From the NCBI GenBank assembly GCA_002428735.1, contig DIXO01000067.1:43861-107860 (forward strand): a stretch of 64,000 bases of DNA. Direction: 5' to 3'. Source of the stretch: Syntrophaceae bacterium UBA6078 (GTDB lineage: Bacteria; Desulfobacterota; Syntrophia; Syntrophales; UBA2210). Made by a program: the position numbers and the translations under genes. This document shows, one piece after another, positions 9,020 through 17,145 of this stretch. Positions within the stretch are counted from its first letter, which is position 1; every line of letters begins with the position of its first letter. The notes under the pieces were generated by a model. It saw only the letters and a program-made list of their open reading frames with translations. It was not told the origin of the DNA and did not search any database.

Positions 9020-9096
9020 TATAATCATCGATCAAGATTACATTATTGTTTATATCATAAACAATTTATATATTTTTAAATTTGTCGATGATTATA
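9020..9096. repeat. Nested AT-rich palindromes
   Basis: Outer arms TATAATCATCGA (9020-9031) and TCGATGATTATA (9085-9096) are perfectly complementary over 12 bp. Inside them, TTGTTTAT-ATC-ATAAACAA (9046-9064) is a perfect 8-bp inverted repeat with a 3-nt centre. The centres of the two dyads differ by only about 3 bp. The block is far more AT-rich than the surrounding DNA and lies between the signalling operon and the AOR leader. It may be a binding region for a dimeric regulator or a DNA/RNA cruciform. Confidence 0.7.
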
Positions 9097-9180
9097 TCGA
9101 AAGATCAAGTGATTTATGTATGCATATTAAGCAAGTTGCGTGCCGAAAATAGTACATGAATCATTTCTATCGGTTATGAT

Positions 9181-9325
9181 GAGCGAGCCTTCTCCGGGAA
9201 GAAATACCCCGTGTCAATGACCGGAGAAAGGGTGAATCTGACCGCTTCTCTCCGGGAAGAAGGCCCCCAGATATTCGTTGCGGCTGAAGCGGGGAAAGTG
9301 TAGAGTACGCACCGTGACACGATAA
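9181..9325 (+). ncRNA. Structured 5' leader of the AOR operon, candidate moco/tuco-type riboswitch
   Basis: Several complementary segments can be seen. CCTTCTCCGG (9188-9197) pairs with CCGGAGAAAGG (9221-9231, one bulged A). CCGCTTC (9242-9248) pairs with GAAGCGG (9286-9292). CGTGTCA in the loop of the first hairpin (9210-9216) is complementary to TGACACG (9315-9321) just upstream of the ribosome binding site, which would make a pseudoknot. The 13-mer TCTCCGGGAAGAA occurs twice (9191 and 9249). The leader ends about 14 nt before the GTG of a tungsten-enzyme operon. Molybdenum/tungsten cofactor RNAs are known before such genes. The family assignment is inference; the base pairing is seen. Confidence 0.5.
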
Positions 9326-9338
9326 CAAAGGAAGACCT

Positions 9339-9758
9339 GTGCGACTCACCGTATTGGAAACAGAAAAGTGCGTGGGATGCCAGAGCTGCATGTTTGCCTG
9401 CTCACGGAGGGTAGGGGAGGCGGGTCTGGCCCGTTCCTGCATCGGCGTGCGATCCATCGGTGGTATGGAGCGGGGTTTCTCCGTCATTGTCTGCCGGGCG
9501 TGCGCCGATCCCCCGTGTGCGAAGGTCTGTCCCACGGGGGCCCTGGTTCCGCGCGAAGGAAGGGGCGGGGTGCGGGTTCTTCCGGACACGTGCATCGGAT
9601 GCGGCCACTGCCGGGAGGCCTGCATTATCGGCGCGGTGTACTGGGATGACGAGACCAACAAGCCGATGATCTGTCTCCATTGCGGCTACTGCGTCGACTT
9701 CTGCCCCTACGGCGTGCTGGGGATGCAGAAGCGGGAGGCCGAAAATGTTGAAGAATGA
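9339..9758 (+). CDS. Polyferredoxin partner of aldehyde ferredoxin oxidoreductase
   Basis: 139 residues with four cysteine clusters: CVGCQSCMFAC, CRACADPPCAKVC, CIGCGHCREAC and CLHCGYCVDFC. These are enough for up to four [4Fe-4S] centres, as in DmsB/AOR-associated electron-transfer subunits. It probably carries electrons from the oxidoreductase encoded next, with which it overlaps by 14 bp. The start is GTG at 9339 with AAGGAAG 4 nt upstream, directly after the structured leader. No signal peptide is present, so it is cytosolic. Confidence 0.9.
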   Translation: MRLTVLETEKCVGCQSCMFACSRRVGEAGLARSCIGVRSIGGMERGFSVIVCRACADPPCAKVCPTGALVPREGRGGVRVLPDTCIGCGHCREACIIGAVYWDDETNKPMICLHCGYCVDFCPYGVLGMQKREAENVEE

Positions 9759-11520
9759 TCCCCTCGAGAATATCCTCTATATCGACCTGACGCGAAGGAC
9801 CTTCAAGATCGAGAAACGGCCCGATCTCTTTGAAAAATACCTGGGAGGCACGGGCGTCGCCACGCAACTCCTTCACGAGGAGTGTCCCGAAGGGTGCGAT
9901 CCCCTGGGGCCGGAAAACCCCATCATCTTTGCCGTGGGCATCCTGACATCCCTTTTCCCCCTTGCGTCGAAGACCGTCGCCCTGTTCAAATCACCTCTCA
10001 CGGGCAATCTGGGAGAGAGCCACTGCGGCGGGAGAAGCGCGGTCTCGATCCGCATGGCCGGGTACGGCGCCATCGTTATCAAAGGGGCGAGCAGCATGCC
10101 GGTCTACCTTTCCATAGAGAACGGGCGGGTGCGCTTTCGAGACGCCTCCACCCTGTGGGGGATGGGAAACTTTTCCTCCGGGCGCATCATCCGAGAAAAT
10201 GAAGCAGGAGCGGGTCTGCGGACCATCATGCGTATCGGCAAGGGCGGAGAAAAGCTGATCGCCTATTCCTGCGTGACGACGGAGACCTTCCGTCACTTTG
10301 GTCGGCTCGGGCTGGGGGCGGTTTTCGGGAGCAAGAAGCTCAAGGCCGTGGTCGTTTCGGGGAAATCCTCCCTTCCTGTTTCGGATAAAAAGGAATACCG
10401 GAAGCTCTATGACGAGGTATACAAGACCGCTGTCGATTCCCCCGTTATGAAGAAATACCATGATCTTGGGACGGCGGAAAACATCGTGCCCCTCAGCAGG
10501 TTCGGAGGACTCCCCACGCGCAACCTCACCGCGGCGACTTTCGAACACGCCGCTAAAATGTCGGGAGAGACCTTCGCCAAAAAATACCTGGGGAGACGGC
10601 TTGCCTGTTCCCACTGCCCGGTCGGGTGCATCCATATCGCCGCCCTCCGGGAGCCTTACGAGGATGTTTCATATTTCTACAAGACTTCCATGATATCATA
10701 CGATTATGAACCGATCTATGCCCTTGGCACCATGCTGGGGATCTCCCGGCCGGCCGATTTTCTCAGGCTCATGGACCGGGTTGAAGAGTCATGGGGGATG
10801 GACGCCATGAGTCTCGGAGTGATTCTGGCCTGGGCCACGGAGGCCTTTGAACGGGGCCTGATCACGACGAAAGAGACCCGGGGGGTCAGACTGAAATGGG
10901 GAAACGTAAAGGGATACATCAAGGCGGGAGGGTACATTATCGACCAGCCCAACGATTTTTACCGTGCCCTCGCGCGGGGGGTTGAATGCGCCGCCTCTCT
11001 TTACGGGGGGATGGAGTTCGCCCTGGCCTTCGGGGGCAACGAGATGCCCGGGTATCATACGGGTCCCGGCGCCCATCTGGGCTATCTGATCGGGGCGCGC
11101 CACAGCCATCTGGACAACGCCGGATACAGCTTCGATCAGAAGGTCCTTGTTGAAAAAAAGATGAAGCCGGAAGAAACGATAGACGCCCTTCTCGCTGAAG
11201 AGCGGTGGCGGCAGATCCTTTCCAGCCTTGTTATCTGTTTCTTCGCACGGGGGATCTATACCCCGGAACTCGTCACGCGGCTTCTTTCCATCGGGGGGAT
11301 CGATCTGTCCACCGGGGATCTGGATCGGATCGGCCGAACAATCCATGCCGAAAAATACCGCTTCAAGATCCGGGAAGGATTCGCCCTCGACACGGTGCGG
11401 CTGCCGGAGCGGATATTCGAAACCCCCGCTCCCGTCAGCGGCCTGGACAAGGCATATCTCACAGAGGCGCTGGCCTATGCGCACAAGACGATCCGGAAGG
11501 AACTGGACGCCGCGCCCTAA
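9745..11520 (+). CDS. Tungsten-containing aldehyde:ferredoxin oxidoreductase
   Basis: Cytosolic 591-residue enzyme of the AOR family, oxidising aldehydes to acids (or the reverse) with ferredoxin. The N-terminal AOR domain contains LFKSPLTGNLGESHCGGR and GYGAIVIKG, typical of the bis-pterin binding region. [4Fe-4S] ligands are C288, C291 and C295 (CSHCPVGC), with C498 (VICFFARG) as the probable fourth. The motif PGYHTGPGAHLGYLIGARHSH is intact. Translation is probably coupled to the ferredoxin gene. The substrate is unknown; distance from well-studied AOR, FOR and WOR subfamilies cannot be judged by eye. Confidence 0.92.
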   Translation: MLKNDPLENILYIDLTRRTFKIEKRPDLFEKYLGGTGVATQLLHEECPEGCDPLGPENPIIFAVGILTSLFPLASKTVALFKSPLTGNLGESHCGGRSAVSIRMAGYGAIVIKGASSMPVYLSIENGRVRFRDASTLWGMGNFSSGRIIRENEAGAGLRTIMRIGKGGEKLIAYSCVTTETFRHFGRLGLGAVFGSKKLKAVVVSGKSSLPVSDKKEYRKLYDEVYKTAVDSPVMKKYHDLGTAENIVPLSRFGGLPTRNLTAATFEHAAKMSGETFAKKYLGRRLACSHCPVGCIHIAALREPYEDVSYFYKTSMISYDYEPIYALGTMLGISRPADFLRLMDRVEESWGMDAMSLGVILAWATEAFERGLITTKETRGVRLKWGNVKGYIKAGGYIIDQPNDFYRALARGVECAASLYGGMEFALAFGGNEMPGYHTGPGAHLGYLIGARHSHLDNAGYSFDQKVLVEKKMKPEETIDALLAEERWRQILSSLVICFFARGIYTPELVTRLLSIGGIDLSTGDLDRIGRTIHAEKYRFKIREGFALDTVRLPERIFETPAPVSGLDKAYLTEALAYAHKTIRKELDAAP

Positions 11521-11554
11521 CATTTTGGTATCGCTTATCTTACCGTGAATACCC

Positions 11555-11583
11555 TTGACTTTATACCCCCGTGCACATACGGT
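11555..11583 (+). promoter_or_regulatory. Possible promoter with flanking inverted repeat
   Basis: TTGACT (11555-11560), a 17-nt spacer and TACGGT (11578-11583) resemble a sigma-70 promoter for the acyltransferase gene, with a weak -10. The inverted repeat GAATACC (11547-11553) / GGTATTC (11581-11587) brackets the elements and could be an operator. Confidence 0.35.
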
Positions 11584-11654
11584 ATTCCCGCTGAAAAACT
11601 ACGGATATTTTCCACAGGATCCGCAGCCGTGACCCCCTCACAGGATGGTAAGCC

Positions 11655-12335
11655 ATGCCCCTGACCAAGAAGATGAAGGTTGCCATCATTACCTCCGAGA
11701 CGTTTATCGCCTGTGTGTACCGGTTCATCCGTCTCTATTCCGCCACCTTCCGGTTGACCGTTGAAAACGAGCGGCCATGGATGGATCATCTCAGCGGGGG
11801 AGGGCGGGTGCTCCTGTGTTGCTGGCATCAGCAGTTCATGGCCGCGATCCGGCATTTCAAAAAATATGAGCCCTATCGGGGGAGCCTTATGATCAGCAGG
11901 AGCTCCGATGGTGAATTGATAGCGGGCATCGCCCGGAGATCAGGATTTTACCCCGTGCGGGGCTCTTCTTCGCGCGGGGGGCGCGAGGCGCTGGGGGAGA
12001 TGATTGACAAATTGCGGGAAACCGGATTTGCCGGGCATATCCTGGACGGTCCCACGGGGCCGATAGGGGTCGTCAAGGCGGGCGTGATCCAGATGGCGGC
12101 CTCCGCCGGGGCGGTCATCGTTCCCTTCTATACGAGCGCCGACAGGGCATGGTATTTCAACAGCTGGGACCGGTTCATGCTCCCCAAACCCTTCGCCCGT
12201 GTGACCCTCCGGTACGGCGATCCCATCCCCTGTCCTCGTCCTGAAAACAGCGAAGGATTTGAAAGACAGCGCCGTTCCCTCGAAGAGATCATGCGCCCCG
12301 GCCTTCACTGCGTGTCACAGATTTCTTCCGCGTGA
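11655..12335 (+). CDS. DUF374-family lysophospholipid acyltransferase-like protein
   Basis: 226 residues related to the DUF374 group of the PlsC/LpxL-like acyltransferase superfamily. The catalytic-type motif WHQQFMAA is near residue 57, followed by SRSSDGELIA and VRGSSSRGGREAL, and then DGPTGPIGVVKAG. The N-terminal segment ~10-30 is mildly hydrophobic and probably peripheral to the membrane. Genes of this family usually sit with lipid A or lipoprotein genes; none is seen here. The ATG at 11655 is preceded by CAGGATGG. The acceptor lipid is unknown. Confidence 0.8.
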   Translation: MPLTKKMKVAIITSETFIACVYRFIRLYSATFRLTVENERPWMDHLSGGGRVLLCCWHQQFMAAIRHFKKYEPYRGSLMISRSSDGELIAGIARRSGFYPVRGSSSRGGREALGEMIDKLRETGFAGHILDGPTGPIGVVKAGVIQMAASAGAVIVPFYTSADRAWYFNSWDRFMLPKPFARVTLRYGDPIPCPRPENSEGFERQRRSLEEIMRPGLHCVSQISSA

Positions 12336-12411
12336 GCTTCGAGATGTGGAGGAATGGTAAGGGGCGGATTATCCCTTCCATGAGAGAAAAGTATGACGGA
12401 GAGTATATACT

Positions 12412-12981
12412 ATGGACAGTTTTGAAGAGCTTCTGCATAAGCGGCGTTCCATCAGGGATTTTGAGGGGCGGGAGGTCCCGCTGTCCCTGATACGGGAGAT
12501 CATCAGGGAGAGCACCCTCGCGCCCAGCGCCAGCCACGGGCAGCCCTGGCGTTTTATTATCATTACCGACAGGGGCGTTATGAAGCGGATCTCAGATGCG
12601 TGTAAAGGGGCTCTCCTCGAACGGATTGAAGCACACCCGGAACTTCCGCTCAGCGGGTACAAGTCGGCCCTCGAGAATAGAGCCTTCAATATCTTCTACA
12701 ATGCCCCCTGTCTGGTCTATATTGTGGGTCCCGCCGATGTCGGATCGGTGGAGGTTGACTGCGCCCTGGCAGCATCCTATCTGATGTTCGCCGCTGCCCG
12801 GCGGGGGCTGGGGACCTGCTGGATCGGGCTGGGAACCCCTCTTGACGATCCCGTGATCAGGGAAGAGATCGGCCTTCCCGACGGGTACCGGATCGTCGCG
12901 CCCGTCATCGTGGGATATCCGGCGTCGATACCGGAGCCGCTTCCGCGGGAGGAGCCGAACATCCTGAAGATCATATCCTGA
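12412..12981 (+). CDS. Nitroreductase-family flavoprotein
   Basis: 189 residues with the FMN-binding start of the family, LHKRRSIRDFEGREV (residues ~8-22), then APSASHGQPWRFIII, ENRAFNIFYNAP and AAARRGLGTCWIG. These form the homodimeric FMN-dependent NAD(P)H oxidoreductase fold. Substrates range from nitroaromatics to enones and BluB-type reactions and cannot be assigned here. ATG at 12412; the GGAG about 15 nt upstream is distant. It lies 76 bp after the acyltransferase and may be co-transcribed. Confidence 0.88.
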   Translation: MDSFEELLHKRRSIRDFEGREVPLSLIREIIRESTLAPSASHGQPWRFIIITDRGVMKRISDACKGALLERIEAHPELPLSGYKSALENRAFNIFYNAPCLVYIVGPADVGSVEVDCALAASYLMFAAARRGLGTCWIGLGTPLDDPVIREEIGLPDGYRIVAPVIVGYPASIPEPLPREEPNILKIIS

Positions 12982-13075
12982 GTTGAGGGAAAGCCCGTTT
13001 GCCTCTCTCGAGTGCGCAGGATGCTGAAAAATCAGAACCCCGTGTATGAATCCAGTGAAAAAGTGATGGAATCAG

Positions 13076-13588
13076 ATGAAGAAGATCTTCAACATCAACC
13101 GCGGCCTTGAACCGGGCCGCTACCGCCTGGAAGATGTCTATCCGGATGCCCGGAAGTATGACGTCCTTGCAGACATCTTTGCCGGCACGGCGGAGATCGA
13201 CGGGGTCATGGCCAGCACCGGCGTGTCCATCGCGGATATTCCCCACGAGATGTTCGTCAGCAATGACGACGGCTCCATCACCATTGGTCTCAACCACCTG
13301 CGCCGCGCGCCGGATGAGATCCTGTACCTGGATATCATCCACGAGCTGTGCCACGTGAAGCAGCACCTCCAGGGACGGGAACTGTACGATCGGAGCAGGG
13401 CCTACGTGGACCGGGAGACCGAGATCGAGGCCTACGAGGTCACCGTCAAGGAGGCCCGCCGGATCGGGCTGACCGAGAGAGCCATCCTCGATTATCTGCG
13501 CGTCTCGTGGATCACCTCCGAAGAGCACCAGCGCCTCGCCCGCAGACTGGGGGTCAACGGATTCCGGGGCATTGATCACGAAAAATAA
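13076..13588 (+). CDS. Zincin-like HExxH protein of unknown function
   Basis: 170-residue soluble protein with the zinc-protease signature DIIHELCHVKQH (H89, E90, H93) and a downstream acidic helix, RETEIEAYEVTVKEA, that may supply the third ligand. Only a minimal metallopeptidase core is present, like ImmA/IrrE- or SprT-type proteins, and there is no DNA-binding domain. No partner gene suggests a substrate. The stop codon lies inside the first arm of a strong terminator. Confidence 0.65.
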   Translation: MKKIFNINRGLEPGRYRLEDVYPDARKYDVLADIFAGTAEIDGVMASTGVSIADIPHEMFVSNDDGSITIGLNHLRRAPDEILYLDIIHELCHVKQHLQGRELYDRSRAYVDRETEIEAYEVTVKEARRIGLTERAILDYLRVSWITSEEHQRLARRLGVNGFRGIDHEK

Positions 13589-13621
13589 AAGCGGAAAAGG
13601 GGCGCACCCTTTTCCGCTTTT
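13587..13621. terminator. Bidirectional intrinsic terminator
   Basis: A perfect 15-bp stem, AAAAGCGGAAAAGGG (13587-13601) with CCCTTTTCCGCTTTT (13607-13621), and a 5-nt loop. A-tract and T-tract sides let it work on both strands. It separates the convergent zincin-like gene and kinase-like gene, and overlaps the last two bases of the TAA of the former. Confidence 0.9.
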
Positions 13622-13655
13622 CCCTGCGAGAGCGAAGCGACGATGTGCCGCCTGC

Positions 13656-14477
13656 TCAGGTTCCCGTATATCTCACCAGTGAAATCTTATTGTCGACCGT
13701 CTCCACCCCCTTGACTTTCAGCATCATATTCTCGATCATATCCCTGTTTGCCGTGTCAGTCACCACGCCGGTCAATCGCACGCAGCCCGGCACGGGAACG
13801 GAAACATCGGCAAAGCTGAAGGTTCGGTCGAAGGCCTCCGCCTCGATCAGGGTGGCCCGCGCCCTCTGGAGAAGACTGATCATTTCAAGGGACTTCATGG
13901 CATCCGCTGAACGGGACTGGATCTCTTCGGAGCGAGCGATATGCAGGACGGTGTCGACGGCGAGATCCTCCGATAGGTGGTCCATATTCAGCACCATGTC
14001 GTAGAGTTCGGGATTTTCCCAATCGGCGTTGAAAAACAGTTTGATGAATCCGCTCCTCTCGCGATCGCTCTCCTGAATCAATCTCTCCGCCGCTTCCCGT
14101 GGGACCCCTCTCCGGCCCAGGGTCTGTATCCGATATGCCATCGATGCCGTCACCCGGATGTGCAGAGCGCACTCGTAGGACCGCAGCAGGATGTGGCTCC
14201 CCCGGCCGAGAAACACCGCGCTTCCCCGGCTCGCCAACTCATAGATGACTGAATTCAGCCGATCTATCTGAATATCGGGTTTGTTGGTAAAGTACCTCAG
14301 AAAACCGGTCGGTGGTTTATCGTCCACCCCGCGGATATCGTCAAGAAATCCCATTTCACGGGCCATCGCTTCAATGGCATCCGTATCATGGCATTTATAC
14401 CCGAGTTTGTCCGCGACGCGCTCCGCGATTGCCGACCCGCCCGTGCCCATCTTTCTGGAAAAGGTGATAAATTGCAT
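13656..14477 (-). CDS. Cytidylate-kinase-like protein with C-terminal BON domain
   Basis: 273 residues. The N-terminal ~180 residues match the cytidylate kinase-like P-loop family (ITFSRKMGTGGSAIAERVADKLG, then FLGRGSHILL and RIQTLGRRG). The C-terminal ~70 residues (VPVPGCVRLTGVVTDTANRDMIENMMLKVKGV) resemble a BON domain, which binds membranes or ligands. This kinase/BON combination is uncommon and its substrate is unknown. Start at 14477 because AGGAGG lies 8 nt upstream; an upstream in-frame ATG at 14525 lacks a ribosome binding site. Confidence 0.75.
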   Translation of the reverse strand: MQFITFSRKMGTGGSAIAERVADKLGYKCHDTDAIEAMAREMGFLDDIRGVDDKPPTGFLRYFTNKPDIQIDRLNSVIYELASRGSAVFLGRGSHILLRSYECALHIRVTASMAYRIQTLGRRGVPREAAERLIQESDRERSGFIKLFFNADWENPELYDMVLNMDHLSEDLAVDTVLHIARSEEIQSRSADAMKSLEMISLLQRARATLIEAEAFDRTFSFADVSVPVPGCVRLTGVVTDTANRDMIENMMLKVKGVETVDNKISLVRYTGT

Positions 14478-15123
14478 GATCGTTTCCCTCCTTTCTCCAG
14501 TGCGAAGAAACAGATAACGCTTCACCCCGGCTCCCGCCGATTCCCCCGCGGGACCACAAGCGCGACACCTGCGCGCGGCCGCGAGTCATCAGGGAACGCC
14601 GACCCTTTACGCTCACCGTGTTTCCCCCGGTGAGCGAACAGAAAAACGGACCAATCGTGTGTACAGAACAGCGGCAGCATGATGACCTCGAATTCTCCCG
14701 GTCGACCCTTCGATGTTCAGGCTGTCCGTGGAATCAATAATACCACCAAACAAAATGGAATAAAAGAGCCATATCCTGCCCCGGAATCAGCCGGAGATAT
14801 GCCGCGCCGGAAGAACCCGACCGCCCTGACGTCCCGGTGTGACATCAATCACACCAAAGGTGTAACCCCCTTCATTGTATATTCAAGTAATATCAAGTAG
14901 AAAGGACTCAAATCCCGCGGCTGTCCGGTGCCTGCCATCGATGGCCCCGGGAAACGCCGCGAGCCTCCTGTCCCTTGATGAGAGAGGTGAAAGGGGAGGG
15001 TGAAAAAAACGATTTCTGGATCGCTTCTCCCTCCTGGCCTTCCTTTTTCCCCTCTCCCGCAAGGGTGAGCGAAGGGGATGCGCATTTTGAAAATTCATCG
15101 GTACGTCGGCAATGAGGAGCATT
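14478..15123. other. Long intergenic region
   Basis: About 645 bp between divergent genes without a convincing ORF. It contains a hairpin (CGCTCACCG 14610-14618 / CGGTGAGCG 14628-14636), a CRP-like dyad (14838-14853), and a C/G-rich stretch (about 14990-15080) that resembles the repeat found inside the Mod gene at 26983. Confidence 0.5.
14838..14853. promoter_or_regulatory. CRP/FNR-family operator
   Basis: TGTGA-CATCAA-TCACA is a perfect match to the CRP-type consensus TGTGA-N6-TCACA, extended by GG/CC to a 7-bp dyad. It lies 270 bp upstream of the HTH/ATPase/TPR operon. The only Crp/Fnr-family regulator in the window is encoded at 19443-20132. Confidence 0.7.
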
Positions 15124-15660
15124 ATGGAAAAGATCTGCATTGTGCGAAGGAGAAAAGATATTCAACGACTCTGCGGGGAACGGGAGTATCATTCCGGAGA
15201 ACGGATGTCCCCCAATCGGAATCTGGGCGTCGTCGCTTCCCCTGCGCTGGTGGATGACCGGGGCATGGGGCGGTTACCTGTTGACGGTACCACGGAAGAC
15301 CGGAAAGAAGCGATCTCCTTCAATCTGACGCCCGAGCAGTCCGCCGTGATTCAGTCGAGCACATTCTCTCACTATCTCCGGAACGGCATGTCGCGGGGCG
15401 GGGCCATCAACGTGCAGCAGCGGGAAGACGGACAGATCAGCCTGAATTTTTTCTTTGACCGGGCGAACGCGTTGCGGCTGCTCAAGGCGCAGCATGTATG
15501 CAAAATGCTCCAGATCAGCAAGAGCTTTCTGGGAAAGCTCACGCAGACAAAACAACTGAAGAGTTACAAGGTAGGCGGACTCAGACGGTATGCCCTCGAG
15601 GATATTCTGGATTTTCTTTCCAGGAACGAATATCCCGGGGATGCGACATATCCGCAATGA
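15124..15660 (+). CDS. Helix-turn-helix (excisionase/MerR-like) DNA-binding protein
   Basis: 178 residues. The C-terminal part HVCKMLQISKSFLGKLTQTKQLKSYKVGGLRRYALEDILDFL (given as positions ~125-166) is the HTH_17/excisionase fold used for DNA binding. The N-terminal ~60 residues look disordered, and the middle (FNLTPEQSAVIQSS) is unassigned. Start at 15124 because GAGGAG lies 4 nt upstream; an ATG 12 bp earlier overlaps that site. It heads a group with an ExeA-type ATPase and a TPR protein, suggesting a regulator of that operon. Confidence 0.7.
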   Translation: MEKICIVRRRKDIQRLCGEREYHSGERMSPNRNLGVVASPALVDDRGMGRLPVDGTTEDRKEAISFNLTPEQSAVIQSSTFSHYLRNGMSRGGAINVQQREDGQISLNFFFDRANALRLLKAQHVCKMLQISKSFLGKLTQTKQLKSYKVGGLRRYALEDILDFLSRNEYPGDATYPQ

Positions 15661-15710
15661 GGTATGACAGTCAGTCTTGACAATGCACAGTAAACTGGGG
15701 AGATGATGCC

Positions 15711-17132
15711 ATGTATTACGAATATTGGGGTCTCAAAAAACCGCCATTCGACAATGTTCCTGATCCGTCCATGTACGTAGAGAGTCACGCGTCGATGGAG
15801 AACGCCATCGCGGAAACCATCTTCGCCATAGAGGAGGGGGGGGAGAGCATCGCGGTGATCGTCGGCGACGTGGGCTTGGGCAAGACCCTCTCGCTCCGGA
15901 TGATTATCGATTCGCTCGATCAGGAAAAATATAAAATAGCGCTCATTACCAACCCGAGCGTCACCTTTTCCCAGCTGACACGAGAGATTATCGGACAGAT
16001 CACGGGGAAACCGCATGATAAAGCGAGGAAAGTAGATCTTCTGGAAACCTTCAACAAACTGCTCTTCGAGACCATCGATGCAGGGAAGAAGGTTCTCATA
16101 TTTATCGATGAGGCAAATGCCATCTCACCCGCGAATCTTGAAAACCTGCGGCTGCTGACCAATATGCAGGATGATCAGCAGAACCTGTTCACCATGGTCC
16201 TTGCCGGGCAGAACGAACTGGCCCGGCGGCTGGAGCATCCGAAGCGCGCCAACCTCTTTCAGCGGATCGGAACCTATAACAAAATAGAGAAGATACACTC
16301 GGAAGACCTGGTGAAAACCTATGTCGAAACCCGGCTGAAACTCGCAGGCGGGTCAAGAACAATCTTTACCGACGATGTTTTCGCTCCGCTCCTGAAACAT
16401 TCCGAAGAGGGGGTCCCCCGTCTTATCAACAAGATATGCAAACTATCCTTGAAGGCGGGGGAAACAAACGGGCTCGAACTCATCACCGGCGAAATGGTTG
16501 ACCAGATCGGCCTGCGTTTCCAGCGGATGAGCGCTTCCGCTCCCCGCAGGGAAAAGTCCGAAGGGAGCTTCGAAGAGGATGAAGCACGGGAAACGCCTCA
16601 GGCGCTGGCGGTTGCTGTTGAGGATATGCCGGCCGTTCTTGAAGAGCGGGAACCGGAGCCTGTGATGGAAAAACCGGAGCTCTGTGCGGAGGAGGCAGCG
16701 CTGTTCGAAGAGACGCCGGAACCATACGCTCAAAGCCCTCTGCCGGTGGAATCGCTGGCTCCCGTTACCGAAACCGCTCCGATTCAGGATCAGGGCGCCG
16801 AAGAGAAGCCTCATCCCCGCCTCGTTTTTGAAAAGGTCGAATCGGATGCCGTCCCTCGGCAACCTCTTGTCTCTGAGGACAACAAATCGATAGAAATAGA
16901 AATCGGCGACAGGAAGGTGGCGGTAACCCTCCCCTGTGACGTGATGCGGCAGGCCCACTGCGCGAGCCGCGAGCACCGCGTCAAACTGGCAGGCGTCCTG
17001 GCCGCACGGCTTCTTCAGCAGGATCCGCAATTCACGGATTCCCACTGTTCCGATCCCGTGGAGATATGGAGTAAAATCAGGGAATCCGTTCTGAACACGT
17101 TTGAGGAGGAACAGAGGCTGGGCGTGATGTAA
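15711..17132 (+). CDS. ExeA/MshM-type AAA ATPase
   Basis: 473 residues. It starts MYYEYWGLKKPPFDNVPDP, the hallmark of ExeA-like ATPases. Walker A is GDVGLGKT (residues ~45-52), Walker B is VLIFIDEAN, and sensor-like GVPRLINKICK follows. The C-terminal ~200 residues are Glu/Pro-rich and then an unassigned helical domain. Relatives energise assembly of type II secretion or MSHA-like pili; no secretin or pilin gene is in the window. It is followed after 13 bp by a TPR protein. Confidence 0.85.
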   Translation: MYYEYWGLKKPPFDNVPDPSMYVESHASMENAIAETIFAIEEGGESIAVIVGDVGLGKTLSLRMIIDSLDQEKYKIALITNPSVTFSQLTREIIGQITGKPHDKARKVDLLETFNKLLFETIDAGKKVLIFIDEANAISPANLENLRLLTNMQDDQQNLFTMVLAGQNELARRLEHPKRANLFQRIGTYNKIEKIHSEDLVKTYVETRLKLAGGSRTIFTDDVFAPLLKHSEEGVPRLINKICKLSLKAGETNGLELITGEMVDQIGLRFQRMSASAPRREKSEGSFEEDEARETPQALAVAVEDMPAVLEEREPEPVMEKPELCAEEAALFEETPEPYAQSPLPVESLAPVTETAPIQDQGAEEKPHPRLVFEKVESDAVPRQPLVSEDNKSIEIEIGDRKVAVTLPCDVMRQAHCASREHRVKLAGVLAARLLQQDPQFTDSHCSDPVEIWSKIRESVLNTFEEEQRLGVM

Positions 17133-17145
17133 GCCTCCTTCTGCC

